Positions 17,014 to 25,210 are shown, counted from the first letter of the stretch. The stretch: DNA of 64,000 nt from Desulfofustis limnaeus (GCF_023169885.1 NZ_AP025516.1:868001-932000), one strand, 5' to 3'. A program made the numbers and translations. The notes: a model not told the origin generated them from the letters alone.

Positions 17014-17709
17014 TCAGATGACCTTGAGTTTTGCCCAGTCCGGCGTGGCGTCACGTGCAGCGGCAATTTTGGGATGCCGTTTGCGTGAATCGCGCTCTCC
17101 CGGTTCCTCCGGCTTGTATTTCGGGCCGGTTGGTTTCATCCACATCTTGGTGCTGTCGGCCGCTGAAAACTCCTCCCCATCTGAAAAGACGAACTCCAAT
17201 CGTCGAGGCCGATCATCGATCCAGCGGGGAAGCGGAAACTTGCGATGCCAGTGTTCATAAGGGCTGCCATGGATTTTGGTCCACCAGGTGCGGTCTCTGC
17301 TCTCACTTGTTTCATGGGGATTGCCTCGCCACTGGATGGTGATCCATTCTCCCGATGATTCGGCTGATTGGTCGTTGTCCTGTTTTTCCGATGTATCGGT
17401 TTTCGATTTTTCTTCAGATTCTTCCGGGTCCGCGGCCCCGGTGAGCTCCTCGTACTTTTGGGCCAATTCGGTGATCAACGCGCTGGTGGTGGCATGGGCG
17501 GGCAAGGCCCCGAATTCCACCAGCGGCGATGTCCATTTTCCCGGGAGGATGCTGCAGCCAGCCAATGCGGTGCTGCCAATGGCCACTTTTTTGAGTATTT
17601 CTCTGCGCTTTCTGCTCTCTATCCGGGCAACAACCAGAGGCTGTTCGATGCCTTCTGAAGGTTTTGTCCGGTTGGCTTTGGGGGGGGTGTCCGTCAGATA
17701 ATTTCGCAC
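17014..17709 (-). CDS. Tat-type secreted protein of unknown function
   Basis: A 231-residue protein starting at a GTG with AGAGGAG seven bases upstream. Residues about 30-75 form a twin-basic signal (SRKRREILKK, then VAIGSTALAGC) ending in WTSPLVEFGALPAHATTS; the LPAHA ending is recurrent in Tat-like signals I have seen and should be the peptidase site. A short acidic, charged linker (EESEEKSKTDTSEKQDNDQ) follows, then a Trp-rich domain (TIQWRGNP, RTWWTKIHG, KMWMKPTGP) I do not recognise. It stands alone in a gene-poor 2-kb stretch. The 81 bases before the GTG are also open but lack a ribosome site. Confidence 0.65.
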   Translation of the reverse strand: MRNYLTDTPPKANRTKPSEGIEQPLVVARIESRKRREILKKVAIGSTALAGCSILPGKWTSPLVEFGALPAHATTSALITELAQKYEELTGAADPEESEEKSKTDTSEKQDNDQSAESSGEWITIQWRGNPHETSESRDRTWWTKIHGSPYEHWHRKFPLPRWIDDRPRRLEFVFSDGEEFSAADSTKMWMKPTGPKYKPEEPGERDSRKRHPKIAAARDATPDWAKLKVI

Positions 17710-18293
17710 CGTTCTCCTCTTCTGCTGAAGGGTTGTTGGACAGGTGTGGTAGATTTTTACAGACAATACCTGTTGAGTTAAAAAAAGCAACGTAATATTG
17801 AAATGTTGGGATGGTAATCTAGATTTTCGATGATGTTTTCACTGCTGGGAGATCCTTTGCCTGTTGAATATTTTCAATAAAATCAATAGATTGAGGTGCG
17901 AACGTAAAAAATGCCGAGAAACGCAATCCGTGCCTTCACAAGGTCCTTTCTTGCGGGATTACAAGCAGAAAAAGCTGAAAAAATGATGCTGGATATAGGC
18001 ACCAGGGCAATGGGCAGAGAGGCTCGCGGGTGGTGTGGTACGAGAAGGGCCTGCTTCGGGCGTCTTCTCCGTAGCGCACTTAAGTCGTAGGGACGAGGAA
18101 AAAGTGGATGAAAAGCAATCAGAGCATGCTCAAGGACACGGTCGACGGGGGACTGATCTGCGGTCACCTGGTTGAGGATCTGGGGGCGTTTGTCGCCCTC
18201 ACGAGACCTTGAGCGGCTGCCTGCGCAGGTGGTTACCGTGACCAGTGCGTGAACTGCTGGAGCAGTATGGTTTAAAAATGGAGTAGTACGACT
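17710..18293 (+). other. Intergenic stretch of 584 bases
   Basis: The left part (17740-17900) is AT-rich and is the presumed promoter region of the Tat-type gene on the minus strand. The remainder holds no convincing gene apart from a 34-codon frame at 18108. Longer minus-strand frames here lack ribosome sites and family features. Confidence 0.4.
18108..18212 (+). CDS. Possible small ORF (34 residues) or gene remnant
   Basis: An ATG preceded by GAGG about ten bases upstream opens a 34-codon frame containing TVDGGLICGHLVEDLGAFVA, which looks more protein-like than the usual chance frames here. No family recognised. It may be the surviving start of a decayed gene ahead of arsN2. Confidence 0.2.
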   Translation: MKSNQSMLKDTVDGGLICGHLVEDLGAFVALTRP

Positions 18294-18731
18294 ATGCGTG
18301 CAGAGCTCATGGCCCTTTCCAAAGAAATGGAAGCGCTCCTGCGAGAAGCCGGACTTCCAACGTCTGATCTATCTTTTTGTCCCCATCTTGAGCTGTTGGG
18401 TGTGCGAGAGTCCGGACAACTGCTCGGCCTGGTGGGTGTCGAACGGTATAAAGAGGTTGGCTTGCTTCGCTCTCTGGTCGTGGCAGAAACGCACCGTGGC
18501 CAGGGGTACGGTGCGTTTCTGGTGTCACAAGCGGAGAGTTTGGCCTGCCGTAACGGCATTCAGCGTCTCTACGTGCTGACGGTCAGCGCGGCTGATTTTT
18601 TTACCAGGCTGGGGTACCAGGTCACAGACCGGAGACAAGCGCCGGAAGCCATCAGGGTGACAACTGAGTTTTCCCACCTGTGCCCGTACTCCTCAATCCT
18701 GATGAGCAAAGGACTCCTTTGCGCGCCGTAG
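18294..18731 (+). CDS. arsN2: GNAT acetyltransferase of the ArsN2 type
   Basis: A 145-residue GNAT protein. The acetyl-CoA loop appears as RGQGYG, with LLRSLVV before it, and the family-specific segments LREAGLPTSDL, LTVSAADFFTRLGY and FSHLCPYSSILMSKGL match the arsenic-resistance N-acetyltransferase ArsN2 group. ArsN2 proteins are associated with arsenic operons and organo-arsenical detoxification, but no ars gene is visible within this window. GGAG lies about ten bases upstream of the ATG. It is followed, 57 bases on, by nudC on the same strand. Confidence 0.75.
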   Translation: MRAELMALSKEMEALLREAGLPTSDLSFCPHLELLGVRESGQLLGLVGVERYKEVGLLRSLVVAETHRGQGYGAFLVSQAESLACRNGIQRLYVLTVSAADFFTRLGYQVTDRRQAPEAIRVTTEFSHLCPYSSILMSKGLLCAP

Positions 18732-18788
18732 CGATTCGTCAGGTGGGCGGGCGCCTTGTGAATCGCAAAAAGAGAGGAAAGTCTAAAA

Positions 18789-19679
18789 ATGCCGGTATTG
18801 CCGGTCGACGATGAACAGTCGATGCCTACTTCTTTGACGTTACATGATCCATTTATGCCATTTTTCGGACCGGCGCCGGCCGATCGCGAGACGGTCTGTT
18901 GGTTTGTCTTCAGCAATGCCATGCTGCTGCTGGTCAGATCTGCGGGAGGCGCCTTGGTGCTTCCGAGCGGTTGGCAGCGCCCGGTGCCGACCGCATCAAT
19001 TTCTTACGAACGGCTTGTGGCCAGGCATCAGCGACGCAGTTGCGTCGTCATCGCTTGTGAAGACGGGTTCGACCACGCGGAGCACGGTTTTGAGGGAGTA
19101 AGTCTGCGGCAGGCTGCGGAATTGCTCGGCACCGACCTGTGGCTCATTGCCGGCCGCGCCGATCAGATCCTGAACTGGCATCGCAGTCATCAGTTTTGCG
19201 GGTGTTGCGGCCAACGCACGGTGGAAAAGAGCGGTGAGGCGGTAAAGGTGTGCACTACCTGTGGAGCGACCGCCTACCCCCGCCTGGCTCCGGCGGTCAT
19301 CATGGCGGTCACCAGGGATGATGCCATCCTGCTTGGCCGGTCGCCCCGGTTTCCGGCCGGTATGTACAGCACGCTGGCCGGCTTCGTCGAACCGGGCGAG
19401 ACGCTGGAGGCCGCAGTCGCCCGCGAAATATACGAGGAAGTGGGAGTGGAAGTCGTCGATATCCGATATGTCGCCAGCCAACCGTGGCCGTTTCCCCACT
19501 CCTTGATGCTCGGCTTTACCTGCCGTTATCTTCGTGGCGAGATCAGGATAAACCACGATGAACTTGAGGACGCCGCCTGGTTTCATGCTGACCGGATGCC
19601 TCGCTTGCCGTCGTCGATCAGCATCGCCCGTTTGCTCATCGACGGGTTTCTGGCGGACCGGGGAATCGTTCTGACCTGA
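18789..19679 (+). CDS. nudC: NAD(+) diphosphatase (Nudix)
   Basis: This 296-residue enzyme hydrolyses NADH to NMNH and AMP and may decap NAD-capped RNA. The zinc site is CGCCG ... CTTCG, the Nudix box GFVEPGETLEAAVAREIYEEVGVEV is given here only by its Gx5Ex7REUxEExGU pattern near residues 197-221, and the NudC signature SQPWPFPHSLM follows it. RBS AGAGGAAAG precedes the ATG. Length agrees with bacterial NudC. It is convergent with the guanidinium exporter. Confidence 0.92.
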   Translation: MPVLPVDDEQSMPTSLTLHDPFMPFFGPAPADRETVCWFVFSNAMLLLVRSAGGALVLPSGWQRPVPTASISYERLVARHQRRSCVVIACEDGFDHAEHGFEGVSLRQAAELLGTDLWLIAGRADQILNWHRSHQFCGCCGQRTVEKSGEAVKVCTTCGATAYPRLAPAVIMAVTRDDAILLGRSPRFPAGMYSTLAGFVEPGETLEAAVAREIYEEVGVEVVDIRYVASQPWPFPHSLMLGFTCRYLRGEIRINHDELEDAAWFHADRMPRLPSSISIARLLIDGFLADRGIVLT

Positions 19680-19716
19680 ATCACAAAGCCATCAGGGATG
19701 CACTGATTTCGGCGCG

Positions 19717-19740
19717 CACCTGATTCTCGGTGGTCAGGTG
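19717..19740. terminator. Hairpin between convergent nudC and gdx
   Basis: CACCTGA and TCAGGTG form a seven-base-pair stem with a ten-base loop, 37 bases after the nudC stop. No T-run follows directly (TTTTT begins 14 bases later), so termination strength is doubtful. Confidence 0.4.
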
Positions 19741-19851
19741 TGAATTGAATTGCCGTTTTTGTCCGGGACCGCCACTACCCTGTATGGCCATGTGTGGCCA
19801 GGATGGTGATGAGGGTTAAAGCAACACCCGCAGGAGGCAGTGCGCGAGTTA

Positions 19852-20172
19852 TCAGGCAGATGATGCGAGCTTGAGGCCAACAATACCCGCGACGATCAGC
19901 CCCAGGCTTACTAACCTCAAAGGATGTGCCGCCTCTCCCAGCAGGACAATACCGAGGATGGCTGTGCCGACAGAGCCCACCCCTACCCAGACTGCATAGG
20001 CCGTACCGACAGGAAGGCTCTTCATGGCGATACCGAGCAAGCCGAGGCTGATGATCATGGACAGCACGGTGCCAACCGTGGGCCACAGGCGAGTAAAACC
20101 TTCGGTGTACTTAAGTCCGACCGCCCAACCGATTTCGAAGAGACCAGCTGTCACAAGAATAAACCAATCCAT
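19852..20172 (-). CDS. gdx: Guanidinium exporter, SMR family (Gdx/SugE)
   Basis: A 106-residue, four-helix small multidrug resistance protein. The substrate glutamate is E13 ([18 protein letters not shown]), and [13 protein letters not shown] matches the Gdx subgroup, which exports guanidinium in exchange for protons. I choose the ATG at 20172; the GTG two codons upstream has no room for a ribosome site. A guanidine-II riboswitch sits 20 bases upstream of the start, which argues for guanidinium as the true substrate rather than quaternary ammonium drugs. The gene is monocistronic, convergent with nudC. Confidence 0.93.
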   Translation of the reverse strand: MDWFILVTAGLFEIGWAVGLKYTEGFTRLWPTVGTVLSMIISLGLLGIAMKSLPVGTAYAVWVGVGSVGTAILGIVLLGEAAHPLRLVSLGLIVAGIVGLKLASSA

Positions 20173-20192
20173 CTCCACTTCCCACTTGTTGT

Positions 20193-20237
20193 ATGGGGCC
20201 GTCCCTCATTGAAGAAGAGCGGTGAGGTCGTCCTCAC
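20193..20237 (-). promoter_or_regulatory. Guanidine-II (mini-ykkC) riboswitch
   Basis: Reading the minus strand, hairpin 1 (20237-20222) is GTGAGG-ACGA-CCTCAC, a perfect six-pair stem with an ACGA loop. After 12 bases, hairpin 2 (20209-20193) is ATG-A-GGG-ACGG-CCC-CAT, six pairs with one bulged A and an ACGG loop. Two hairpins with ACGR tetraloops are the defining mini-ykkC architecture, and the downstream gene is the expected SMR exporter. The second hairpin ends 20 bases before the start codon, close enough to control access to the ribosome site. Confidence 0.88.
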
Positions 20238-20524
20238 GTCTTTGCGTAGGCCCGGAACAGTGGCCTGGCGTAGAGGGGGCAACCGTGTAAGCAAACCTTG
20301 GCACGGTCGCGGTAACCGGATCACAAATACGAGCCGAAGGCAAGGGCCATCTCGCAATGATTCGCCCGAAAGGCATCCCGGGGCGTCATGCGATATGATC
20401 GATACTTTGAACGTACGTCTTCTTCTGGGGCGCCGCGGGTAGGTCCGAGGACTCTAGAAAAGCCGTTGCAGACCAGGGGCGGGAACCCTTGCCAGGTCAG
20501 TACGATCGGGTTTTGTCTTTTTTG
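20238..20524 (-). other. Leader and promoter region of gdx
   Basis: These 287 bases lie between a small hypothetical gene and the riboswitch. They should hold the gdx promoter, but no hexamer pair stands out. An imperfect hairpin (GACC...GGTC) with a nearby T-rich stretch lies around 20473-20520. No gene is visible. Confidence 0.35.
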
Positions 20525-20782
20525 TTAGGATTGCCGATATAATTCGAGGTTGCGCTTGAGTTGACCAATCTGTAGTCCCAGGGGAAGGCAGCGGTCCTTG
20601 TTCAGGCAGGTTTCCGCTTCGTTTTCCTCCACGAAGGTCTTCAGGTGAATGTCGCCCCGGTGCAGGTCAACCGACCAGGCGTGGTTTCGTTCATCATACT
20701 CAACGGTAAAATCCCGGTCGCAGGCACCGGCCTCGGGCATGATCGATTCAATCTTTCGGCAAATGTCATTTTTGGATGCCAC
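20525..20782 (-). CDS. Small conserved-type hypothetical protein
   Basis: An 85-residue soluble protein that begins at a GTG with AGGAGG seven bases upstream, a strong ribosome site. It contains three cysteines outside any clear metal motif (ICRKIE, GACDRD, TCLNKDRCLP has two) and reads DFTVEYDERNHAWSVDL in the middle, a likely beta-hairpin. No family is recognised. It lies upstream of gdx on the same strand, but 287 bases separate them, and the riboswitch suggests independent control. Confidence 0.6.
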   Translation of the reverse strand: MASKNDICRKIESIMPEAGACDRDFTVEYDERNHAWSVDLHRGDIHLKTFVEENEAETCLNKDRCLPLGLQIGQLKRNLELYRQS

Positions 20783-21057
20783 GATCTGACCTCCTTGTTC
20801 TGCAGGTTCTGCGGATGTCTTCCCGCTTTGCTACAATGTAGTGATTTGCCGATCGTAATCAAGGGTCACAGACCGGTGCCGGGCGGCCCGGCGGGACACT
20901 GCGGGCACACGAGAGGGAGGGCCCGACACCAGGTGAAGGAGCGGTGAAATAAAAGATCTCTTTCAGCCCAGACCAACGACGTTGCGTTCCCCACGGTTTG
21001 CAACTATGATCAGGTGGATGCCGCGGTAAACATTTTCAGATAATGGAGGTGAGGCGA

Positions 21058-21495
21058 GTGCCAACAACAATAGCCGTCGTACACGGTCCGAACCTGAACC
21101 TGCTCGGCAAGCGTGAGGTGGGGATCTATGGAGGGAAGACCATGGAGGAGATCAACGCGGAGGTTGCCTCCGCAGCCCGAATCCTGGGTGTTGATGTCGA
21201 GTTCTATCAATCCAATAGCGAAGGTGATCTGGTTACCTATATTCAAAACTGCGTCGGAAGAGTGGCCGGCATCGTTATCAACGCAGGCGCCTATACCCAC
21301 TATTCCATCGCGGTACGGGATGCGCTCGCCGCCGTCAAAATACCGACGGCTGAGGTCCATATTTCCAACATTTACCAGCGTGAGCCGTTTCGTCATACAT
21401 CGGTGATCGCCCCGGTTTGTGTCGGGCAGATCAGCGGTTTTGGCGGATATGGTTACGTGCTGGCACTACAGGCTCTGGTGCATGGGGCAGAGTGA
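21058..21495 (+). CDS. aroQ: 3-dehydroquinate dehydratase, type II
   Basis: This 145-residue enzyme converts 3-dehydroquinate to 3-dehydroshikimate in the aromatic amino acid pathway. Visible are GPNLNLLG, the catalytic-tyrosine loop (GIYGGKTM), QSNSEGDLV, NAGAYTHYSIAVRDAL and EVHISNIYQREPFRH. I place the start at the GTG at 21058 because GGAGGTGAGG lies directly upstream; the ATG at 21043 overlaps that ribosome site. The resulting length equals the family norm. It is followed 41 bases later by the VWA gene. Confidence 0.93.
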   Translation: MPTTIAVVHGPNLNLLGKREVGIYGGKTMEEINAEVASAARILGVDVEFYQSNSEGDLVTYIQNCVGRVAGIVINAGAYTHYSIAVRDALAAVKIPTAEVHISNIYQREPFRHTSVIAPVCVGQISGFGGYGYVLALQALVHGAE

Positions 21496-21536
21496 TCGTT
21501 AGACCTCTGATTTCAGAAAAGCACACGAGATGAGCG

Positions 21537-22751
21537 ATGTTCATCGCCTTTTTTTATCTCCTTCGTTCCCACGGTGTACCGGTCAGTCCAACCTCGTTTC
21601 TGCGGTTGCAGCGGGCCCTGAGTGAGGGATTGGTCGCTTCCGTGGACGACCTCTATGTGGCAGCCCGAACGATTTTAATCAAAGACGAACGGTATTTCGA
21701 TAGCTATGATCGGGTTTTCGGTCATCTCTTTGCTGCCGGTGATCTGCCCGGGTCGGGAGAGCAAGACGAGTTGTTCTGGGCGCAGTTCATACTCGACGAG
21801 TGGCTGCGCGATCCGAAGTCGCTGGCGATGAAGTTGGGTGTCGATGAACGGGACGTGCAGAACCGCTCCATAGATGAATTGCTCGACTATTTCCGTCGGC
21901 GTTTGCGAGAACAAGATGGCCGACACGACGGCGGGTCGAAATGGATCGGTACCGGTGGCACCTCACCTGTGGGGCATTCCGGATACCATCCGGGCGGTAT
22001 GCGGGTGGGCGGCGCATCGAGACACAAATCGGCGGTCCAGGTGGCGGCTGAACGGCGCTACCGTGAGTATGCCCACGATCGCCCGCTTGGCATGGCTGGG
22101 GTCGGTGATGCCCTGAAAAAGCTCCGTCATCTGGTGCCGCGTGGGGTTCGCGACCAATTGAACGTGGACGAGAGCATCCGCCAAACCATTAAAAATGGCG
22201 GAGAGATCGAGATCGTCTTTGATCGCAGCAGTGTCGATCGGCTCAAAGTCGTGCTGCTGATCGATAACGGTGGCTGGTCGATGGACCCGTATGTGGATCT
22301 GGTTCAGCTATTGTTTTCGTATGCTCGCTCTCAGTTCAAGGAGCTTTCCATCTACTATTTCCACAATACCGTGTACGATCTGCTCTGGGAGGACGCGGGC
22401 CGTCATCGTCGCCCGGTCCGGATCGATCGCTTGGGAGAATGTGGCTCAGAGACACGCTTGATCATGGTCGGTGATGCCAGCATGGCCCCTTACGAACTGA
22501 TGGTGCCGGACGGCTCGATTTACGCATTCCAGAAAAGCGGCAGGCCGAGTATCGAGCAATTGCGGCTGTTGACGGGTCTGTTTCCCCACCATGCCTGGCT
22601 CAACCCGGTTCCGGCAGCGCGCTGGCACTTGACCCGCAGCATCGGCATGATTCGTTCCATGTTCCCGATGTTTGAATTGTCTCTGGACGGGCTGGAACAG
22701 GCGGTGGCCCACCTCATGTCTCGTTCAAACAGCGCATTTCAGGCGCTATGA
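21537..22751 (+). CDS. CoxE-like VWA-domain protein
   Basis: A 404-residue protein with an N-terminal helical CoxE-type region (FLRLQRALSEGL, DLYVAARTILIKDE) and a C-terminal von Willebrand A domain starting VVLLIDNGGWSMDPYVDL. The usual MIDAS DxSxS is replaced by DNGGWS, keeping Asp and one Ser. Such proteins pair with a MoxR ATPase to mature or activate enzymes; the only MoxR in view is at 6947-7795, 13.7 kb upstream. A Gly-rich stretch (residues about 140-160) links the two halves. The client is unknown. Confidence 0.8.
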   Translation: MFIAFFYLLRSHGVPVSPTSFLRLQRALSEGLVASVDDLYVAARTILIKDERYFDSYDRVFGHLFAAGDLPGSGEQDELFWAQFILDEWLRDPKSLAMKLGVDERDVQNRSIDELLDYFRRRLREQDGRHDGGSKWIGTGGTSPVGHSGYHPGGMRVGGASRHKSAVQVAAERRYREYAHDRPLGMAGVGDALKKLRHLVPRGVRDQLNVDESIRQTIKNGGEIEIVFDRSSVDRLKVVLLIDNGGWSMDPYVDLVQLLFSYARSQFKELSIYYFHNTVYDLLWEDAGRHRRPVRIDRLGECGSETRLIMVGDASMAPYELMVPDGSIYAFQKSGRPSIEQLRLLTGLFPHHAWLNPVPAARWHLTRSIGMIRSMFPMFELSLDGLEQAVAHLMSRSNSAFQAL

Positions 22752-22881
22752 CGGGTTGTTCAACGGTGGCGATAGCGCTTGCCGGCTCATGGTCGATGTA
22801 CTAAACTGACCCTGAGATTCGCTTCCATCTGGCGGGAATCGAATAAAAACTGACCGGGATTCTGGCAACAGAGGAGGAAGG

Positions 22882-23322
22882 ATGAAAATTCCTATCGAAC
22901 GAATTCAGGTGAATGAGGAGCTACGCGTCAGAAAAGAGATCGGCAATCTTGAACCGTTGCAGGTATCGATTGCCAAGGTTGGGTTGATCAACCCGATCCT
23001 GATTGACGAAAACGACAATCTGGTTGCCGGATACCGTCGACTCCGCGCCTGCCGGAATCTGGGGTGGCTGGAAATAGACGTCTGTGTCGTCGAATTCGGT
23101 GGTGACGAACTGGGCATGCTCGAGACCGAGATCGCCGAGAACTTTTTCCGCAAGGATTTCAGTCCGGAAGAGATCTTGGCAACGGAACGGCGCCGCCAGG
23201 AAATCATTGAGAAGCATCGTCACAAAAGCTGGTGGGAACGGTTTTGGACCTGGCTGAAAACTGTTTTCGGCGGCGGGAAAAAAAGTGAGCGGATTGGCGC
23301 CGGATCGACTCACAACCGGTAG
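22882..23322 (+). CDS. ParB-like nuclease-fold protein, stand-alone
   Basis: This 146-residue protein carries a ParB/Srx N-terminal domain: PIERIQVNEELRVRKE, VGLINPILIDENDNLVAGYRRL (given by its GYRRLRAC core) and LETEIAENFFRKDFSPEE. The ParB DNA-binding and dimer domains are missing; instead the chain ends in a Trp-rich amphipathic segment (KSWWERFWTWLKTVFGGG) that could sit on a membrane. GAGGAGGAAGG lies right before the ATG. It is not next to parA, so chromosome partitioning is unlikely; the family also includes CTPases and nucleases. Role unknown. Confidence 0.75.
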   Translation: MKIPIERIQVNEELRVRKEIGNLEPLQVSIAKVGLINPILIDENDNLVAGYRRLRACRNLGWLEIDVCVVEFGGDELGMLETEIAENFFRKDFSPEEILATERRRQEIIEKHRHKSWWERFWTWLKTVFGGGKKSERIGAGSTHNR

Positions 23323-23385
23323 AGGGAACCGTTCACCTGGCGGACGTCCGCGAAGCTGACCACGGTAGAGATAGGAGAGATACCG

Positions 23386-24732
23386 ATGAACCTCTATTCG
23401 ATGCTGCAAAAACGGGCCGAGGAGCATGATCCGATCAGGATCGGTGTAATCGGAGCCGGCAAATTCAGTTCCATGTTTCTTTCTCAGGCGAGACTGACTC
23501 CCGGCTTGCAGATTGTCGGCATCGCCGACCTTGACCCGAGCAAGACGATGCAGGCCCTGGATAAGACCGGATGGCACCCGGACCAGGCGATGCATGCCGA
23601 TACGACCGGAGCCATCAACGATGCTGCCCGCCTGGGCAAGATAGGCGTTACCGGTGATGCTGCCGCTTTATTGGCAGCTGATTGTCACGTTATCATGGAG
23701 ATCACTGGCCATCCGGAGGCGGGCACCAGGCATGCGGTGCAGGCCATGGAGCATGGTAAACATGTGGTCATGGTCAATGTCGAGGCTGACTGTCTGTTGG
23801 GGCCGGAACTGGCGCGCCTGGCCCAGGAGCGCAGTGTCATCTGCAGCATGGCCTACGGGGACCAACCGGCTCTGATAGCAGAACAGCTGGACTGGGCACG
23901 CACGGTCGGCTTCGAGGTGGTCTGCGCTGGCAAGGGGACCCGCTACCAGCCGGAATACCATTATTCAACGCCGGAGACCGTCTGGGGGTATTACGGTTTC
24001 TCTGCTGAACGGGTGGCCAGCGGAGATTATAACGCCCAGATGTTCAATTCGTTTCTTGACGGCAGCAAGTCGGCCATCGAGATGTGCGCTGTGGCCAACG
24101 GTTCCGGACTGTTGCCGCAGACATGCGGACTGCAGTTTCCGCCGGTGGATTGTAACGAACTGGCCGAGGTACTCAAACCGAGGTCCGCCGGCGGCATTCT
24201 CGAGCACAGCGGCACGGTTGAGGTGGTAGCCAGCGAGCGGCGGGATGGGACGCCGGTGACGGCAGATTTGCGCTGGGGTGTCTATGTGGTCTTTCGGGCG
24301 CCGACGCCTTATGTGGCCCGTTGTTTTCAGGAGTATGGGATGAAGACGGACAGCAGCGGTCTTTACTCGGCGCTGTATCGGCCCTATCATTTCATCGGGT
24401 TGGAATTGGGTGTCAGTGCCGCCAGCATCGTATTGCGGCGTGAACCGACCGGCTGCAGCCGTGATTTCGTCGCCGACGTGGCGGCCTACGCCAAAAAAGA
24501 CCTGCAGCCGCAAGACATGCTCGACGGCGAGGGTGGCTACACCGTCTTTGGCAGATTGATGCGGGCCCGGGAGAGTGTCGCCGCCGGGGCTTTGCCCCTC
24601 GGCCTGAGCGGGAGAGCACGGGTGATGGAGCCGGTGAAGAAGGGCGAGTTGATAACCTATCGCCACGTGGAACTGGATCGCGACAGCCTGGCCTATACGT
24701 TGCGGCGACGGATGGAAGCGCGGATTGCCTGA
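23386..24732 (+). CDS. NAD(P)-dependent oxidoreductase with SAF domain
   Basis: A 448-residue protein with an N-terminal Rossmann fold (IGVIGAGKFSSMF, residues about 19-31) of the Gfo/Idh or homoserine-dehydrogenase kind, a middle region containing VIMEITGHPEAG and KHVVMVNVEADCLLG, and a C-terminal SAF domain (LGLSGRARVMEPVKKGELI). Proteins of this layout occur in sugar-acid and branched-chain pathways, but no specific reaction is assured. It is 31 bases ahead of a flavodoxin-like gene on the same strand, suggesting a redox partner. The start has GATAGGAGAG upstream. Confidence 0.75.
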   Translation: MNLYSMLQKRAEEHDPIRIGVIGAGKFSSMFLSQARLTPGLQIVGIADLDPSKTMQALDKTGWHPDQAMHADTTGAINDAARLGKIGVTGDAAALLAADCHVIMEITGHPEAGTRHAVQAMEHGKHVVMVNVEADCLLGPELARLAQERSVICSMAYGDQPALIAEQLDWARTVGFEVVCAGKGTRYQPEYHYSTPETVWGYYGFSAERVASGDYNAQMFNSFLDGSKSAIEMCAVANGSGLLPQTCGLQFPPVDCNELAEVLKPRSAGGILEHSGTVEVVASERRDGTPVTADLRWGVYVVFRAPTPYVARCFQEYGMKTDSSGLYSALYRPYHFIGLELGVSAASIVLRREPTGCSRDFVADVAAYAKKDLQPQDMLDGEGGYTVFGRLMRARESVAAGALPLGLSGRARVMEPVKKGELITYRHVELDRDSLAYTLRRRMEARIA

Positions 24733-24763
24733 TAATCTAAAAACTACAGAAAATGAGGCCCAC

Positions 24764-25210
24764 ATGAGAAAGGTATTGATCGTCTACTTCAGTCGGACCG
24801 GTAAAACCGAGAAGATGGCTCAGTATATTGCCGAGGGCGTACGGATGGCCGGGTGCTCGGTGGAGATGTCCACGGTCTCGAAAATCGCAAGCGATGCGGA
24901 ACTGATCGGTTATGACGGTTATATCTTCGGCTGTCCCACCTACCACAAGGATATGACCAACAACATGAAGCAATTTCTGTTTATCGCCGAGCGGGCCAAT
25001 CTGGTGGGTAAGGTTGGCGGCGCCTTCGGATCGCATACTCACAGTGGTGAAGCGGCCCCGATGATTTACGACACCATGCAACACGTGTTCAAAATGGATA
25101 CAACGACACTCGGGCCGCTCAATATGAGCGAAGCGATGGTCGGCACCGATGAAGGGCTGAAGGCCTGTCAACACTATGGCCGGGCGGTGGGCGAGATGCT
25201 TGCCGACTAG
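24764..25210 (+). CDS. Flavodoxin-domain protein
   Basis: A 148-residue flavoprotein of the flavodoxin/WrbA fold. The FMN phosphate loop is YFSRTGKTEKMA (residues 8-19), and GYIFGCPTYHKDM, GGAFGSHTHSGEA are the two flavin-contact loops. GAGG lies before the ATG at 24764. It probably acts as an electron carrier or small quinone/flavin reductase, possibly serving the oxidoreductase just upstream. A strong terminator follows 55 bases on. Confidence 0.85.
   Translation: MRKVLIVYFSRTGKTEKMAQYIAEGVRMAGCSVEMSTVSKIASDAELIGYDGYIFGCPTYHKDMTNNMKQFLFIAERANLVGKVGGAFGSHTHSGEAAPMIYDTMQHVFKMDTTTLGPLNMSEAMVGTDEGLKACQHYGRAVGEMLAD

Noticed and set aside
16846-17088. 80-codon plus-strand frame in the gene-poor patch
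   Set aside because: GTG start without ribosome site; overlaps the end of the Tat-type gene and has no domain.
20401-20510. tRNA-like patch (GGACTCTAGAAAAGCC)
   Set aside because: Arms do not pair as a cloverleaf and no GGTTCGAATCC T-loop is present.
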